The translations under genes and the position numbers were made by a program. Of a stretch of 64,000 nucleotides of DNA, positions 35,501-45,597 are shown one piece after another. The stretch comes from Acholoe squamosa (Eukaryota; Annelida; Polychaeta; Phyllodocida; Polynoidae), in the NCBI GenBank assembly GCA_949317995.1, contig OX439045.1:10214174-10278173 (forward strand), written 5' to 3'. Each line of letters begins with the position of its first letter. The stretch's first letter is position 1. The notes under the pieces are model-generated. The model made no database searches and was not told where the DNA came from. It worked only from the letters and a program-made list of their open reading frames with translations.

Positions 35501-36621
35501 AAGGTAACCGTCTATACGGTATCTTAAAGGGTGCAGCATCTCCAGTATCTATTTTATGTAATACCTTATTTGTCGTACCTAGTTTTTCACCAGGTTTGGC
35601 AAAGGCAGTATTATACTGACAGAGCATCTCATAGAACTCTTTCCGGTGTTCCGGATCTTCTAATGAAGTTTCTTCATACAACTTAAGTAAGTCTTCCGAA
35701 ATTTCACCATCCCCTGTTACCTTTTGTAAGCTTAGCTTACTATCCGTTACAGTTTCCGAAAGGGTCACTTTTCCAAAAACTTGTCCCTTTTTCAAGTAGA
35801 TAGTACTGTTTCCAGTATTGGAGACAGGTACTACCGACCAGGATGCATTCGCTACTATCGTGTCTACAGAATTTAATCCGATACTTGACAAAGTAACTAC
35901 ATCCGGTTCTATCACTGCAGGTTTATTACGCATTGCAGGGTCACTTCTTACAAGCACATCACAGGCTACTCCCGGGGGGATTCGCACAGTGTGTGCCACA
36001 CTAGCCATACTGCTCACTTGTCTCAGTACACATCTAACCTTTACGGGATACGGGTATCTCACACTCAACACTCCTGTTTGAGGTTCCAACACAGCACCAT
36101 ACAGGGATGCGAAATCCAACCCAAGTATCCCCTCATCTGCTATATCCGCAATGGTGGCGCTCATGACATAGTCATGTATACCATCCAACTGTAGTTTCAC
36201 ACAAGTACTACCATACGTTTGCAAGGTACTGCCGTCGGCCGTCTGAGCACTTCCCTTCCGATTTGAGAGTATCATGTTCATCCGGTATAAGATCGTAGAA
36301 CCCCTTGGAGATACAAGAGTGGCTAGCTCCCATATCCACAAGGAATTCGGCAGATCTTCCGTTAACAGTGAGGCAAACATACCACCGCCTTCAGTTTAGA
36401 ACAGAGGGCATGTCCGTGATGATCGGAACGTCATTTTTCACACCAGGAGTCGATCCACATCCTTTCAGGAATTCCAGACAAGGATGACCCGGGGGCAGGT
36501 GGGCACCACAGACCTTGGCTAATTCATAGCCGCCTGCCTCGTTACTGATATTGGGTTTCCCCTGTGCTCCCATGGCACCTGTTATATCAGCTTCCCTAAC
36601 CTTCCGGGTGTCTACAACCAC
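32559..36621 (-). CDS. pol: Gypsy pol: protease, reverse transcriptase, RNase H, integrase
   Basis: The long frame (36380-32559) holds RT blocks with C-I-D-Y-R-K-L-N near 340, L-D-L-Q-S-G-Y near 375 and catalytic Y-L-D-D near 440. RNase H follows with L-D-T-D-A-S near 590. Integrase has an H-x-x-x-x-G-H pair near 845, the first catalytic Asp near 895, H-S-D-Q-G near 958, the Glu in L-V-E-R-F-N near 995, and a G-P-F module near 1170. The C-terminus is very basic. The protease lies in a different frame (upstream of about 36260) with D-M-G-A where the family has D-T/S-G-A; that frame also has a TGA at about 36391. A shift near 36255 joins it to the main frame. The integrase zinc site looks damaged: only one cysteine of the usual CxxC remains before K-N-K-P-G-P-G. 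The enzyme is homologous to active Gypsy polymerases but this copy is broken. Confidence 0.93.
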
Positions 36622-36731
36622 CTCGGTGTTAGGCGATCTTGTTACTACATGCGAACTATCATCACGGATGGTGATATCATGGCAAGATTTGTCACTGGGA
36701 TCCCCTTCTTTGCCCCTCGGGAGATCCCTTT

Positions 36732-39628
36732 CTAGTTTTCCTCTGTACTTATCCCAGAGACACCCTCCTGTTTACGCGGGACAGGCTTCTCAGCCATACA
36801 TTCTGGAGCAAAATGCCCTAGTTTCTGGCATCTGAAACATCTCCTTTGAGATTTGTCAATTCTTGGTCTCTTCAGAGCTTCTGTTAATCCGGCTATTAAT
36901 GTTTCCATCATATTAGTCAGAGCAACAGTGGCTGCTACGGTTGGTTTCGCCGTAGAGGCTACACTGCCCGGTTGAGTTGATCCGGAAGCTGTTTTACCAG
37001 CGACAGATCCTCCTCTCCCTCTCGAATGAACCTTCCTATACCGCTTTTGTCGGTAATACTTTCCAGCTATCTGGACTGAACCAATATATTCTCCGTTTTC
37101 ATCGGAGATATAGTCATACTCCTCATCAGCTTCATTCGATTCAATTGGAGCTAATTGGGAAGTATCATATACCGGAGCAGGTGTACCTCCATATTGGAAT
37201 GGAGCTGCTCTTACTGGACTAGGTCCAAGACCTACCAATCGTTTCTTCATGTCATGTCCATCAATTGCTATGAACAGGTCACTGAAGGAAGTGTCATCTT
37301 TCCAAGAATCCCAGACCACTTGCTTGTGATCCGGATCCCGCAATCCACTATAGAATTGTATAAACAATTCTTGTAGATAGCAATCATCGTCATGAGCCCA
37401 ATTTGGACGTGCTTTTGAAAGCAAATCCTGCAGCTCCAAACCAAAGACTTTGTGTGATTCCTTAGGTTTTTGTGTTCTCTTCTTGAAACTTACCCACGGA
37501 TCTTCTCTAACGATTGATCCAAATAGGTATGCGGCACATTCTACCAATTGGTCATAGGTACCATATAATCCGTAAGCTGCTCTCCATTGGTTGAGAGCTA
37601 CTTTTCCGCCTTTATTTAACCAACAGATCAAATATGGCAGAGCTTCTTCTTTTGTCCAGCCACTACAATTGACTTCGTCGACAAAAGCTTGATACCTGTC
37701 CTTCCATGGATCATTAGAATCATATGGAGGGGGTATCCGTGCCTGCCTACGTGCCGGATTATTACATCCGCGTAGTCTATCCGCTTCTCGGATGCTCCAG
37801 TTCATGACTTCCATGCCGTCTGCTCCCTTCCGGTAGCAGTCAATGCCAAGGTTTTGGATACATTGGCTCCTATCAAAGATGGTTTGCATCCCTGCAGGCA
37901 TAGAAGTTCTCCTATTTGGTTTCTTTCCATCTCCTCCTGATCCTGATCCTCCGGATCCGGATCCTCCTGGGCCGCCTGGAGGATTTCCTCCTGGTGGACC
38001 ATTATTATTATAGCTTCCAGAAGAACCGCCTGAGCATCCACCATTGTAACCGGCGTTTCCAGAAGACGCATATCTAGGGTAAGAATTATTTTGATTCCAT
38101 CCCTGGTTATAGCTATTACCATTTTGGTAATTACCATTTCCTGATGGATTATAATTATTTCTATATCCATAGGAAGATATTCTTGGTTGATACGTACCGC
38201 CATTAGCATTGATTTGTGGCGGGTTTGGTCTTGGGAAACGTCCATTGGTAGGACCATTACCAGAACCCGGAGGTGGATTCGGTAATCTTGGCACTGCTGG
38301 TGTACTGTGGCCGGGTTGGGGGAAATATGAAGGTGGTGTCAACATATGCCTCATTGGTCCGGGTGCTCTTGGTTGTGCCACGGGTGTAATATTATTAGTC
38401 CCAGTAGCACCATCGTGAGTCGCTTTAATTTTGTGACTCAAATCTGGTATGGGTGGTGCCGGACCTATCGTATCCAGCATCGGGGTTGCTGGTTTAGGTG
38501 CGGTTCCATTTACTGCGGTATTATCCGGTTTCTTGTAGATTCCGGATACTACATTCTTGTCAGCCCCATCATCAACGAATGGGCTGTATCTAATTGGGGT
38601 TGCATCTTTCGATGTCTTTCCCAACATTGTAGATACCACAGCTGGATCAATATTGCCTATAGTTAACTGGGCTGCTTCTACATATTTATCTAGAGTTATT
38701 GCAGTATTCTGCAATTCCTGAAGCTCATTTGTGAGTTTCTGTCTATCTTCCTCCAGTTGTTTGTTGTAAGCTATAATACCTACCCGGATGGTTTCATTGT
38801 CTTCAGCTTGTTTACTACACTGAAGTTTCAATTTATCCAACTCGTCCTGATAATGGCGAATTTCGGATTCGAATTTTGCCTTATCAAGGTTTAATTGGTC
38901 GTTCGTATCTATGTATGTTTGGATACGAATGTGCCTATTATCATATTCCTTGTTGAATGATTCTCTCATGGAATGAAGTTTTAATTCTTCATTCTCGAGT
39001 TCTTTCATGTACTCACTCCTTCTGGCTTCGAATTCCTTTCGCATGCCAGTTAGGTCTTCTTCCAACTGAAGTTTTTCATGGAATACTTCGTCTTTAGCTT
39101 TGACCAAGGTATTTAGGTTCTCGTTCAAAGTTACATAAGTTTCATTCAACAACATGACATCCGGTCGTTTGAATTCCTCACCTTCCGGTACCGCATAGGT
39201 TAAGTCGCCATCTATAGCGCTGTAATCTAATATTGGTAATTCGGGCCTGGGTAATCTATAGGTAGTTCTCCGAATGTTACCCTTTTTGGCATTGGTGCTG
39301 GATGTTCTGGGTTAGTACTACCACCAACTTCGAACATCGAATTACTTAACTCATCAACAAGTGATTGTTGACCTATTAAGTTACTCTGTCTCTGTATAGA
39401 CTGTTCGCGTCGTACAGAGTCTGGCAGATTCTCCTCACTATCATTATAGTGGGGTCCGGGATCTCTCCAAGATGCAGATTCCGCATCTTGTGAGTTCGAA
39501 TGGGTTTGGAGCATTAATGATCCATTTCCATTCTCTTGGGCAACCGATTGCCCTGCTGGGTTAGCTTCCCTGAGGGTGTCTAACCCATGTACTAGCCGTT
39601 CGGACGTTATAACGTCCGGGCTATACAC
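36732..39628 (-). CDS. gag: Gypsy gag (coiled coil, capsid, CCHC knuckle)
   Basis: The first block (39628-39227, M-Y-S-P-D-V) and the main frame (39155-36732) are joined by a one-base frame change near 39240; the main frame stays open upstream of its first ATG to that point. After a polar N-terminus comes a coiled coil of about 170 residues rich in Lys, Glu and Leu. A Pro/Gly/Asn-rich linker with Y-N-x-G-N-type repeats follows. The capsid-like region is near 430-680. The C-terminal basic part has one zinc knuckle, C-F-R-C-Q-K-L-G-H-F-A-P-E-C. Gag assembles the particle and binds element RNA. The N-terminal coiled coil before capsid is unusual and is missing from the second copy at 63154-64000. 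Confidence 0.88.
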
Positions 39629-39640
39629 CAGAATTAACTG

Positions 39641-39652
39641 GTCACGGCACCA
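39641..39652 (-). other. Primer-binding site complementary to tRNA-His
   Basis: TGGTGCCGTGAC lies one base inside the 5' LTR. It is the complement of the 3' end of animal tRNA-His(GTG) plus CCA (GTCACGGCACCA). The match then breaks (C-C-A-G instead of T-C-G). The second copy at 63130-63141 has the same sequence. Confidence 0.7.
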
Positions 39653-39653
39653 G

Positions 39654-40030
39654 TGTAAGGGTTTGTGGCCTTACGGACCTGGGGGGTTCGGGTCTTACGA
39701 TTCGAAAAGAAAGAGTAAGACAGTATTCCAAGTGTATGCCAACGGTTAGTTTTATTTCTTATTGTACACTCACGGCTGCCGGATGATGTCAGAGAGGCAG
39801 CTAATATCAAGGAATAATGGTTCACATGGTGTGGAGGCCAGAAGGGCCTCTGACGTAGCGGCTGAGCCCTGGGCTTTATATACGGACCCAGGTGTTCGTC
39901 GTCAGATGTCCCCACAGACCCGGATCAGTGCTGCCACCTATCCGGAACCTGAGGAACGTCCGACGACTCGACTCACCCGCCCCGTCAGACGGTACCCAAC
40001 TTCTATGGTTTAATAACGTGTACCTCTACA
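39654..40030 (-). repeat. 5' LTR of the Gypsy element
   Basis: 377 bp, the same length as the 3' LTR, with two substitutions noticed between them (near 39982 and 40002). It contains the TATA-like and AATAAA motifs in U3-R-U5 order on the minus strand. Confidence 0.93.
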
Positions 40031-40039
40031 CCCTTCTCA

Positions 40040-41489
40040 AGAATGAGACATCAAACCTCAAAAAGAAAAGGAAGCAGCTTGTCTTGCATCCTAAAGAGGG
40101 AGAACTTGTTGATTCAGAGGCTTCAACTTTGTTGGAGCCAAAGCTTCATCAAAGTTTAAACCTTCAAGGTCCAGCGTCTGCACAAGGGGACAAACAGCCT
40201 CAGTTGGATGTCAATGTCAGGGGAGAGGCACACAAAGACTCTTAATCTGAGGGATCCAACACAAGTAACCCTGAAGACTTTGCTGTCAGGGAAGATATGC
40301 CAATAAAAGAAGGACAATGGTCTGATGATGAGGTGGACGCTCTCAGGACAGCTGTCAACATTGACAGAGATGCCTTGAAGTTTAAGTTCAAGGGGACTGC
40401 TGAAGGGAAGGACGTAAAGAAGAAAGGTTGGCGAGATGTGCAAGGTTTTCACTTTCTTTCCCTTTCATTATAGTGGAGGATAACTGTTTTTTAAGGTCTC
40501 ACCTAAGTTGTAAGAGGTACCGTGAATTTAATAGGTGATATATATTTTAATGAAAGTATATTTCTTTCAGCTTATGTCAATGACGTTGCTGACACACATA
40601 GGACAGTAAAACAGTGTGTCAAGAAGACATCTGATTTCACACAGGCATTGAAAAAAAAATTCAATTTACTCCGTAGGGGAGTAGGCAACATGGGCAGAGG
40701 CAAGATACCAAACAGCATGCACCTCAAGGGGACACAGCAGAAAGCATTCAACTACTTGCATGCAGAAGCAGTGAAAGGTAAGAGAAATTGAGTCATACTT
40801 TGGTAAAAAAAAAAAAAATAAATAAAAATTAAAGCTAAAAGTTTTTAGGTCTACAAGACTCATGGCCATGTCCAACTTTGCTTTTATTCTGATTTCATGA
40901 ATGGCATACAGAACATAAAAGTTTCAATGTCTCACGGTTGCAGGTATACCAGGAATAGAGCCTATGCCTATATCTGCCAAGCCTAAAGTTGCCCCCTCTC
41001 AAGAAACCCTTGCACTGCTTTGGACACAAGACAGGCCCAACAAGGTCAAGTATGACAAGATACCTATGCCCAGAACTGTAGTACCACCAGAGCTGCGCAA
41101 GAAAGCAAACTCAAGAGAGGCAAGACTTAGGAAGCAACGGAGGAGTAAGGAGCACAAGACAAAGATGCTAAAAGAAAGAAAGAAAGAGGAAAAAGAAGCT
41201 AGGAGGAGAGAGAAGCAGGATCAGATAAGTAAAGAGAAGAATAGGGAGCTGATAGAGACATTAGGCGTAGACATTGGAAAGGCAGTCAGGCAAAGAGAGA
41301 GAGAGAGTTGCAATCAGAGGGGAAAGGGAGGAGAGTAGAAGGAAGAAGCAAAGAGAAGCAGAAGCTAAGACTCCACAAGAAGCAGAGGAAGAAAAGAGGA
41401 AAAGGGAGAAGGCAGAGAGAAAAAGACAGAGAGCACTGATAAGAGAGGAGAGGAATAAAAGGAGGGAAGAAAGAGAAGCCATAAACTAA
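40040..41489 (+). pseudogene. Harbinger-type Myb/SANT-like DNA-binding protein (decayed)
   Basis: Exon 1 is open from at least 40040 to about 40444 and is interrupted by a TAA at 40243. Its end encodes G-Q-W-S-D-D-E-V-D-A-L and F-K-G-x-x-x-G-K-D-V-K-K-K-G-W, the first half of a Myb_DNA-bind_5-like fold. Exon 2 (40571-40776) continues with R-T-V-K-Q-C-V-K-K and ends at GTAAGA. Exon 3 (from 40944 after GTTGCAG) encodes a Pro-rich linker, then a very long Arg/Lys/Glu helix; its frame breaks at a GA run near 41297-41308 and continues to 41489. In Harbinger elements the Myb-like protein escorts the transposase to the DNA ends. The 5' end, and perhaps its promoter, is cut off by the Gypsy LTR immediately upstream. 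Confidence 0.7.
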
Positions 41490-41772
41490 AATTTAAACAC
41501 CTGAGATTATTTATTACGCACAGATGATTATAAGTCCTTTATTTTGTTCAGAAATTCTCAGTCTGGAGGAAAAGTTAAGTTATAGACGCTCCTGACTTGG
41601 TGACGCTAAGGACTATGATATTTACATCATTTACATGGTATACAATATACAAAACATGGAAAATTCATTGCATTTTTTACTTATGTACTCCATATTTACT
41701 TTGCTGTCCCCATGTAGGTAACAAATCTTGAATCACAAAGCAGTACACTGGGCAAAGAAGTCAATGAGGTAT

Positions 41773-43690
41773 CTAAAAGTACTTTCGGGCATAGTAGTCA
41801 CAGTGGTCTTTCATACTTTGCCTCTTCTCCTCTTGGGTCTTCTGGCTTGGCTGCCTGACAGGGCGACTCATTGGTGTCCATGGATCAGAGGGAAGGTTGA
41901 TGATGCATACTTCTTGATCAATCGCGACATTTTGCAGGCAGCAGCATGTAACTATAACATGCAAGGCTCTGCAAGGTTCATGCCGGACTAACCCTCCTAA
42001 AGAATCCAGGATCCTTGACAAACAAATAAGATTACACTTTATAGGAATAGGGGGAAAATTCAGTTAATATCCTTAAAAAAAGACTTCTTAGTGTAATAAT
42101 TTCAACAAATAAACTTACTTTTTTTTTATTTACCTCCATCACTGCTTCAGAACACTGATGGTTTGTTCAACCCGGGCCCTTGTTCTCTTATGCCACTTGT
42201 TGTATGCTTCCTGCTTCCGGTTTCCTACCTGTGTCTTGCGATATGGAGTCAGGAGGTCTTTTCGAAGGCTGTACCTGCAAGAAGTCAAGAAAATATAGCA
42301 CAAGGAAAATAAATTTATTTTTCCCGAGGATTGCTTTATCAAGGAAAAATAAACAAAAGTTGTTTGTTTCTTTAAATTGACCCGAGTCTGTCTGCCTACT
42401 GCTATAGACCTAAAGAACCTTGGAGTCGTAAGACTCACCCTTTGAGTCGCCCCATTCCTCTGTCTCGATCTCATGTCCGACCGGGCTTGCATGTAGGGCA
42501 TATGCATTGTTTACACTGCCTGGCCATCTAGGGTCTACGTTGATGATGCGGCGGTCAAAGTCAGCTACAAAAAGTAAAGAATAAAGTGATGGAGCTCACT
42601 GTATTTTTTTACTTGAAATCTCAATAATTGTAGATAACTTCTTGATAACTTGGAGCAAATTTATTATAATCATGGTCCATCAACGTTAAGTGAAATATTT
42701 AGTTGTAGTTATACTGGAAAAAAGATGAGTTCATTACCATGGTGTTTATGCTGTGATAGCCCTTCCGGCACACAAAGACTGCCTCGTTGACGGTGGGTGT
42801 TTTGACAGGTATATGTGTACCATCGACAAGCCCAAAAATGAAGGGTGTCTCCTGCTCCTCCTCCGAGTTCTTTTGCTTCTGGGGGAAAATCTTTAGAGCA
42901 AGGACCATTATCTCCTGGAAAGTTCTGGGCCACCGTATATACTTGCATCTATTCTTGTAGAAGAAGTCGCTGACGTCTTGAACTGATCGGCAAATGTTAG
43001 CAGTGGACACACTTTGACCGTCACCCGTGGGGCAATAAAACGATCCTGTGGCAAAATGCCTCAACACGAGGCACAACTGGAAAAAAAAATGAAACATATG
43101 ATATTTTAGACTTAAACAGACCACCCTCCCCATAGTCTCTTCATTAAGTCCTGTTCATGCAATGCTGAAGGTATTTGGTGAATTTATTCCATCATGTAAG
43201 GCATGAGCACCCCTAACCCCCCCCTCTCTAGCATGACCCCCACTACTGGATGATCCCTCAGTACTAAATCTAGTGAAGTACATGTACAAGATAATTTACC
43301 TCATCCCGCCCCCCCAAAAAAATATATAATATATATAAATATGTATGAACCCGTCCTCTCTTTATCCATCCACAGCAGTAACTTAAATACATAAAATCAC
43401 AGCATATATTTATTGAAAGGCCTAGTATAAAATAAGTTAAGAGAGAGGCACGATGAATAAAAACATCAAAATTAGAAAAGAGTAATTACCCTGTCTGTAT
43501 GTGTAAGACCTCCACCTGTAGTGCTGCCCTTGAATCTGCTCCCTTTGGCATAATCCTTTACAAGTTGCCTTACCACCTTCTTCGAAAGGCGATACCTGGC
43601 CTGGAACTCCTTCTTTGTGTATATGCCTTTCCTTCACTTTTCTGGTCAATCTTCCCAAAGAATCGTGTGAACTGTCCATGTTGACTTGTT
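41773..43690 (-). pseudogene. PIF/Harbinger DDE transposase (HARBI1-like, decayed)
   Basis: Five exon-like blocks on the minus strand. About 43690-43497 holds F-Q-A-R-Y-R-L-S-K-K-V-V-R-Q-L-V with a frame change near 43614. About 43110-42740 holds L-R-H-F-A-T-G-S-F-Y and the first catalytic Asp in G-L-V-D-G-T-H-I-P-V, then C-R-K-G-Y-H-S-I-N. About 42566-42415 holds W-P-G-S-V-N-N, where the family has an H-D carrying the second catalytic Asp, so that residue appears replaced by Asn. About 42290-42135 holds L-L-T-P-Y and R-A-R-V-E with the Glu. About 42021-41773 holds the C-terminal helix. It converges with the Myb-like gene. Introns, the frame change and the loss of the second Asp indicate an inactive gene. 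Confidence 0.8.
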
Positions 43691-43997
43691 TTGAATATGG
43701 TGCCACCAAAAATGTTACCTCATTATCATATATCCACTGGTTCCCATACATCCCAACATGGAAAAACTGACGCTAGCGCCTGTTCGGAACCTCTAAAGTA
43801 ATCCGGGTTTCTGTGATGCTAAAGAAAAAACAGAGCATGTAGGAGTGTCTCAAGATTAGCGCAAATAGATTTGTGTAACGGATTTCGTGACGCTAGGGAT
43901 TTGCATCATTTCATGGGGGGAAAGAATTAGCGCAATTTCTTTTGTGTAACGGAAAATGACGTTGAGGACATTGATGCTGTTTTCTGTAATGACCCCC
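43691..43997 (-). repeat. Right end of the Harbinger-type element with subterminal repeats
   Basis: Ends in the inverted terminus at 43980-43997. Subterminal words such as GTGTAACGGA, TTAGCGCAA and GACGCTAG recur within 250 bp, and related words (TTTGCGCTAG, TTAGCGTC) occur inside the left end. Such subterminal arrays commonly bind the transposase or its partner. Confidence 0.6.
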
Positions 43998-45210
43998 TGG
44001 AGAAGAAGAGGAACCAAGAGAACATACACCAAGCTCTAATAAACCTTAAAAAAAAGAAAAGAAAAAAACTCTAAGGATAATGGATTGGTCGTCCATCAGT
44101 GGCTGACTAACTCGGGGTGTGACTCCTTTCATTTTTCTAATCTTGTATCCGGAGTTAATTTATATCTATGAAAGCTAATAGGATAAAATATAAATGCATT
44201 TGAATTAAAAGCATACCATTTCTGTTACAAAAGTAAATGTTCTCATACAATATTTGTATGACTTCTCCCAAATGTAACTAATGGTGCGTCCAGAGTGGCA
44301 TTGTCTTTGTGACTAGTCATTCTTATCGGGAACTGTGCTATCCACCTTAGGAGAGACCACTCCCTAGTGGCTATTGCAATGATTGTTGTGCTCCTAATCT
44401 TCAGCCATGAGGATGTGCAAAAACCTATGAAGTTCTTTCAAAAGGAGTATTAGAATACAAAGTAACTCGTAGGTAAGTCGTCAGGAGAGCATTTCTAACT
44501 GGGTTTGACTAGGAATGGGGCAGAGTTATGACCCTTATCGGTCTTATCGATAACCATTGTTCCGTGGTGGATGAGAGTGAATAGAGAATATTACCCAGAT
44601 TCTGAGATAGACTCCAAGATGGCACCAGGGGCAGGAATAAAGATGCCAACCTCTATCCAGAGATGGCCATGTTCCTTCATAATGATCGAGCAACCTAGAA
44701 ATGTTCTGTACAAGAACCGGAAGTCAATGATTTTGTTGTACAGGGACTTTTGTTAAGACTTCAATAGTACTAGTCATGGGATGTTGAGAAATGTCATCCT
44801 GGGTGATACTGAGACCACACAGGTTTGAAGGATTTTATTTTGGAAAAATTATTCAAGGCTGGCCATAACTCTTTTATACCCATGGACATGGTTTTGATGT
44901 AAACATTTCTAATGTTTCCATTTCTCTACAAACCCTCCAAAAATCAAATTAACCTATCCAAAGGGCCAATAATATAATTTGGGTACGGCAACAGAAATAG
45001 TGCAGATGGTGTGTCACCTAAATGCAACAAATTTTTAGGCCTCAGAGTTCTACTCGCTGAGAATCATATTATTTCCATCCCGCTGGCAGTAATAAATTCC
45101 ATAGAGGTTTCAAAATTAATAATGCTACAAACAAAAACAACCGGGAAATGTAATGCTTTGGAGTGTCTAAAAAGTGTTTTGGTAAAACAAATGGCCAAAC
45201 AAATTTGCAA
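43998..45210. other. No gene recognised
   Basis: Intergenic DNA between the transposon and duplication copy B. No supported exon or repeat. Confidence 0.4.
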
Positions 45211-45328
45211 AAGGCTGATAGGTGTGAAAGGGTCACTATGCAACAAAACCCTCATATTTTACAGCCCTGTGGACAGACATCATGAGGCTGAATGTGGCTG
45301 GTGGCACGAGTTTACGCGCATCTTGTGC

Positions 45329-45436
45329 ATAAGGTTTACCTCAAGTATTAAGGACACCTCAAGAATAAAGTTCACCTCATATATCAGGTGCACCTCCTGT
45401 ATAAGGTGCACCTTATGGATAAGGCACACATTGTGT
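45329..45436. repeat. 18-bp minisatellite (copy B)
   Basis: Same array as 7777-7884 with a 4-bp loss in the last units and a few substitutions. Confidence 0.8.
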
Positions 45437-45597
45437 ATAACGCATAAGTTGATAAAAGTTGCACCTTTTTTGGACAATTTAGTCCAATGTAGCTGAAAAC
45501 GTCTCCTAAGGACTGCCCATGAGTTATTTAGTACGTTTGGAATAAACATGGTAAATCATGTCTGTAATTAATCAATTGCCTTTCTCTTATTTTATAG

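Larger units (their letters stand above)
27196..40030 (-). mobile_element. Ty3/Gypsy LTR retrotransposon with an extra gene (12.8 kb)
   Basis: Two 377-bp LTRs (27196-27572 and 39654-40030) start TG and end CA in element orientation and differ at only two sites that I noticed. Order on the minus strand: 5' LTR, tRNA-His-type primer site, gag (39628-36732), pol with protease, RT, RNase H and integrase (about 36621-32559), a CpG-rich spacer with CRE motifs, ORF3 (32050-29103), 1.5 kb of AT-rich sequence, polypurine tract, 3' LTR. The RT, RNase H, integrase order is that of Ty3/Gypsy (Metaviridae). 12.8 kb is long for this group, and ORF3 explains about 3 kb of it. Gag, protease and ORF3 each carry a frame break, so this copy is not autonomous as assembled. 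Confidence 0.93.
23275..43997. mobile_element. 20.7-kb PIF/Harbinger-type DNA transposon with nested Gypsy element
   Basis: Both ends share the inverted sequence GGGGGTCATTACAGAAAA (left 23275-23292, right 43980-43997), with partial matching a few bases further in. Motifs resembling the terminus (CCCATTACAGAAAAGG near 23358) recur subterminally. The two outer genes begin about 0.3 kb from each end and point inward. A Harbinger DDE transposase (minus strand, 41773-43690) and a Myb/SANT-like protein (plus strand, 40040-41489) support the superfamily. The third gene, 23569-26542, is not part of the standard two-gene Harbinger set. No clean 3-bp target-site duplication is visible (left flank CCT, right flank TGG). 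Without the nested Gypsy element the transposon would be about 7.9 kb. All genes carry stops or frame breaks, so it is inactive. Confidence 0.7.

Noticed and set aside
32701-36487. Plus-strand open frames opposite pol
   Set aside because: Shadows of the polymerase reading frame.
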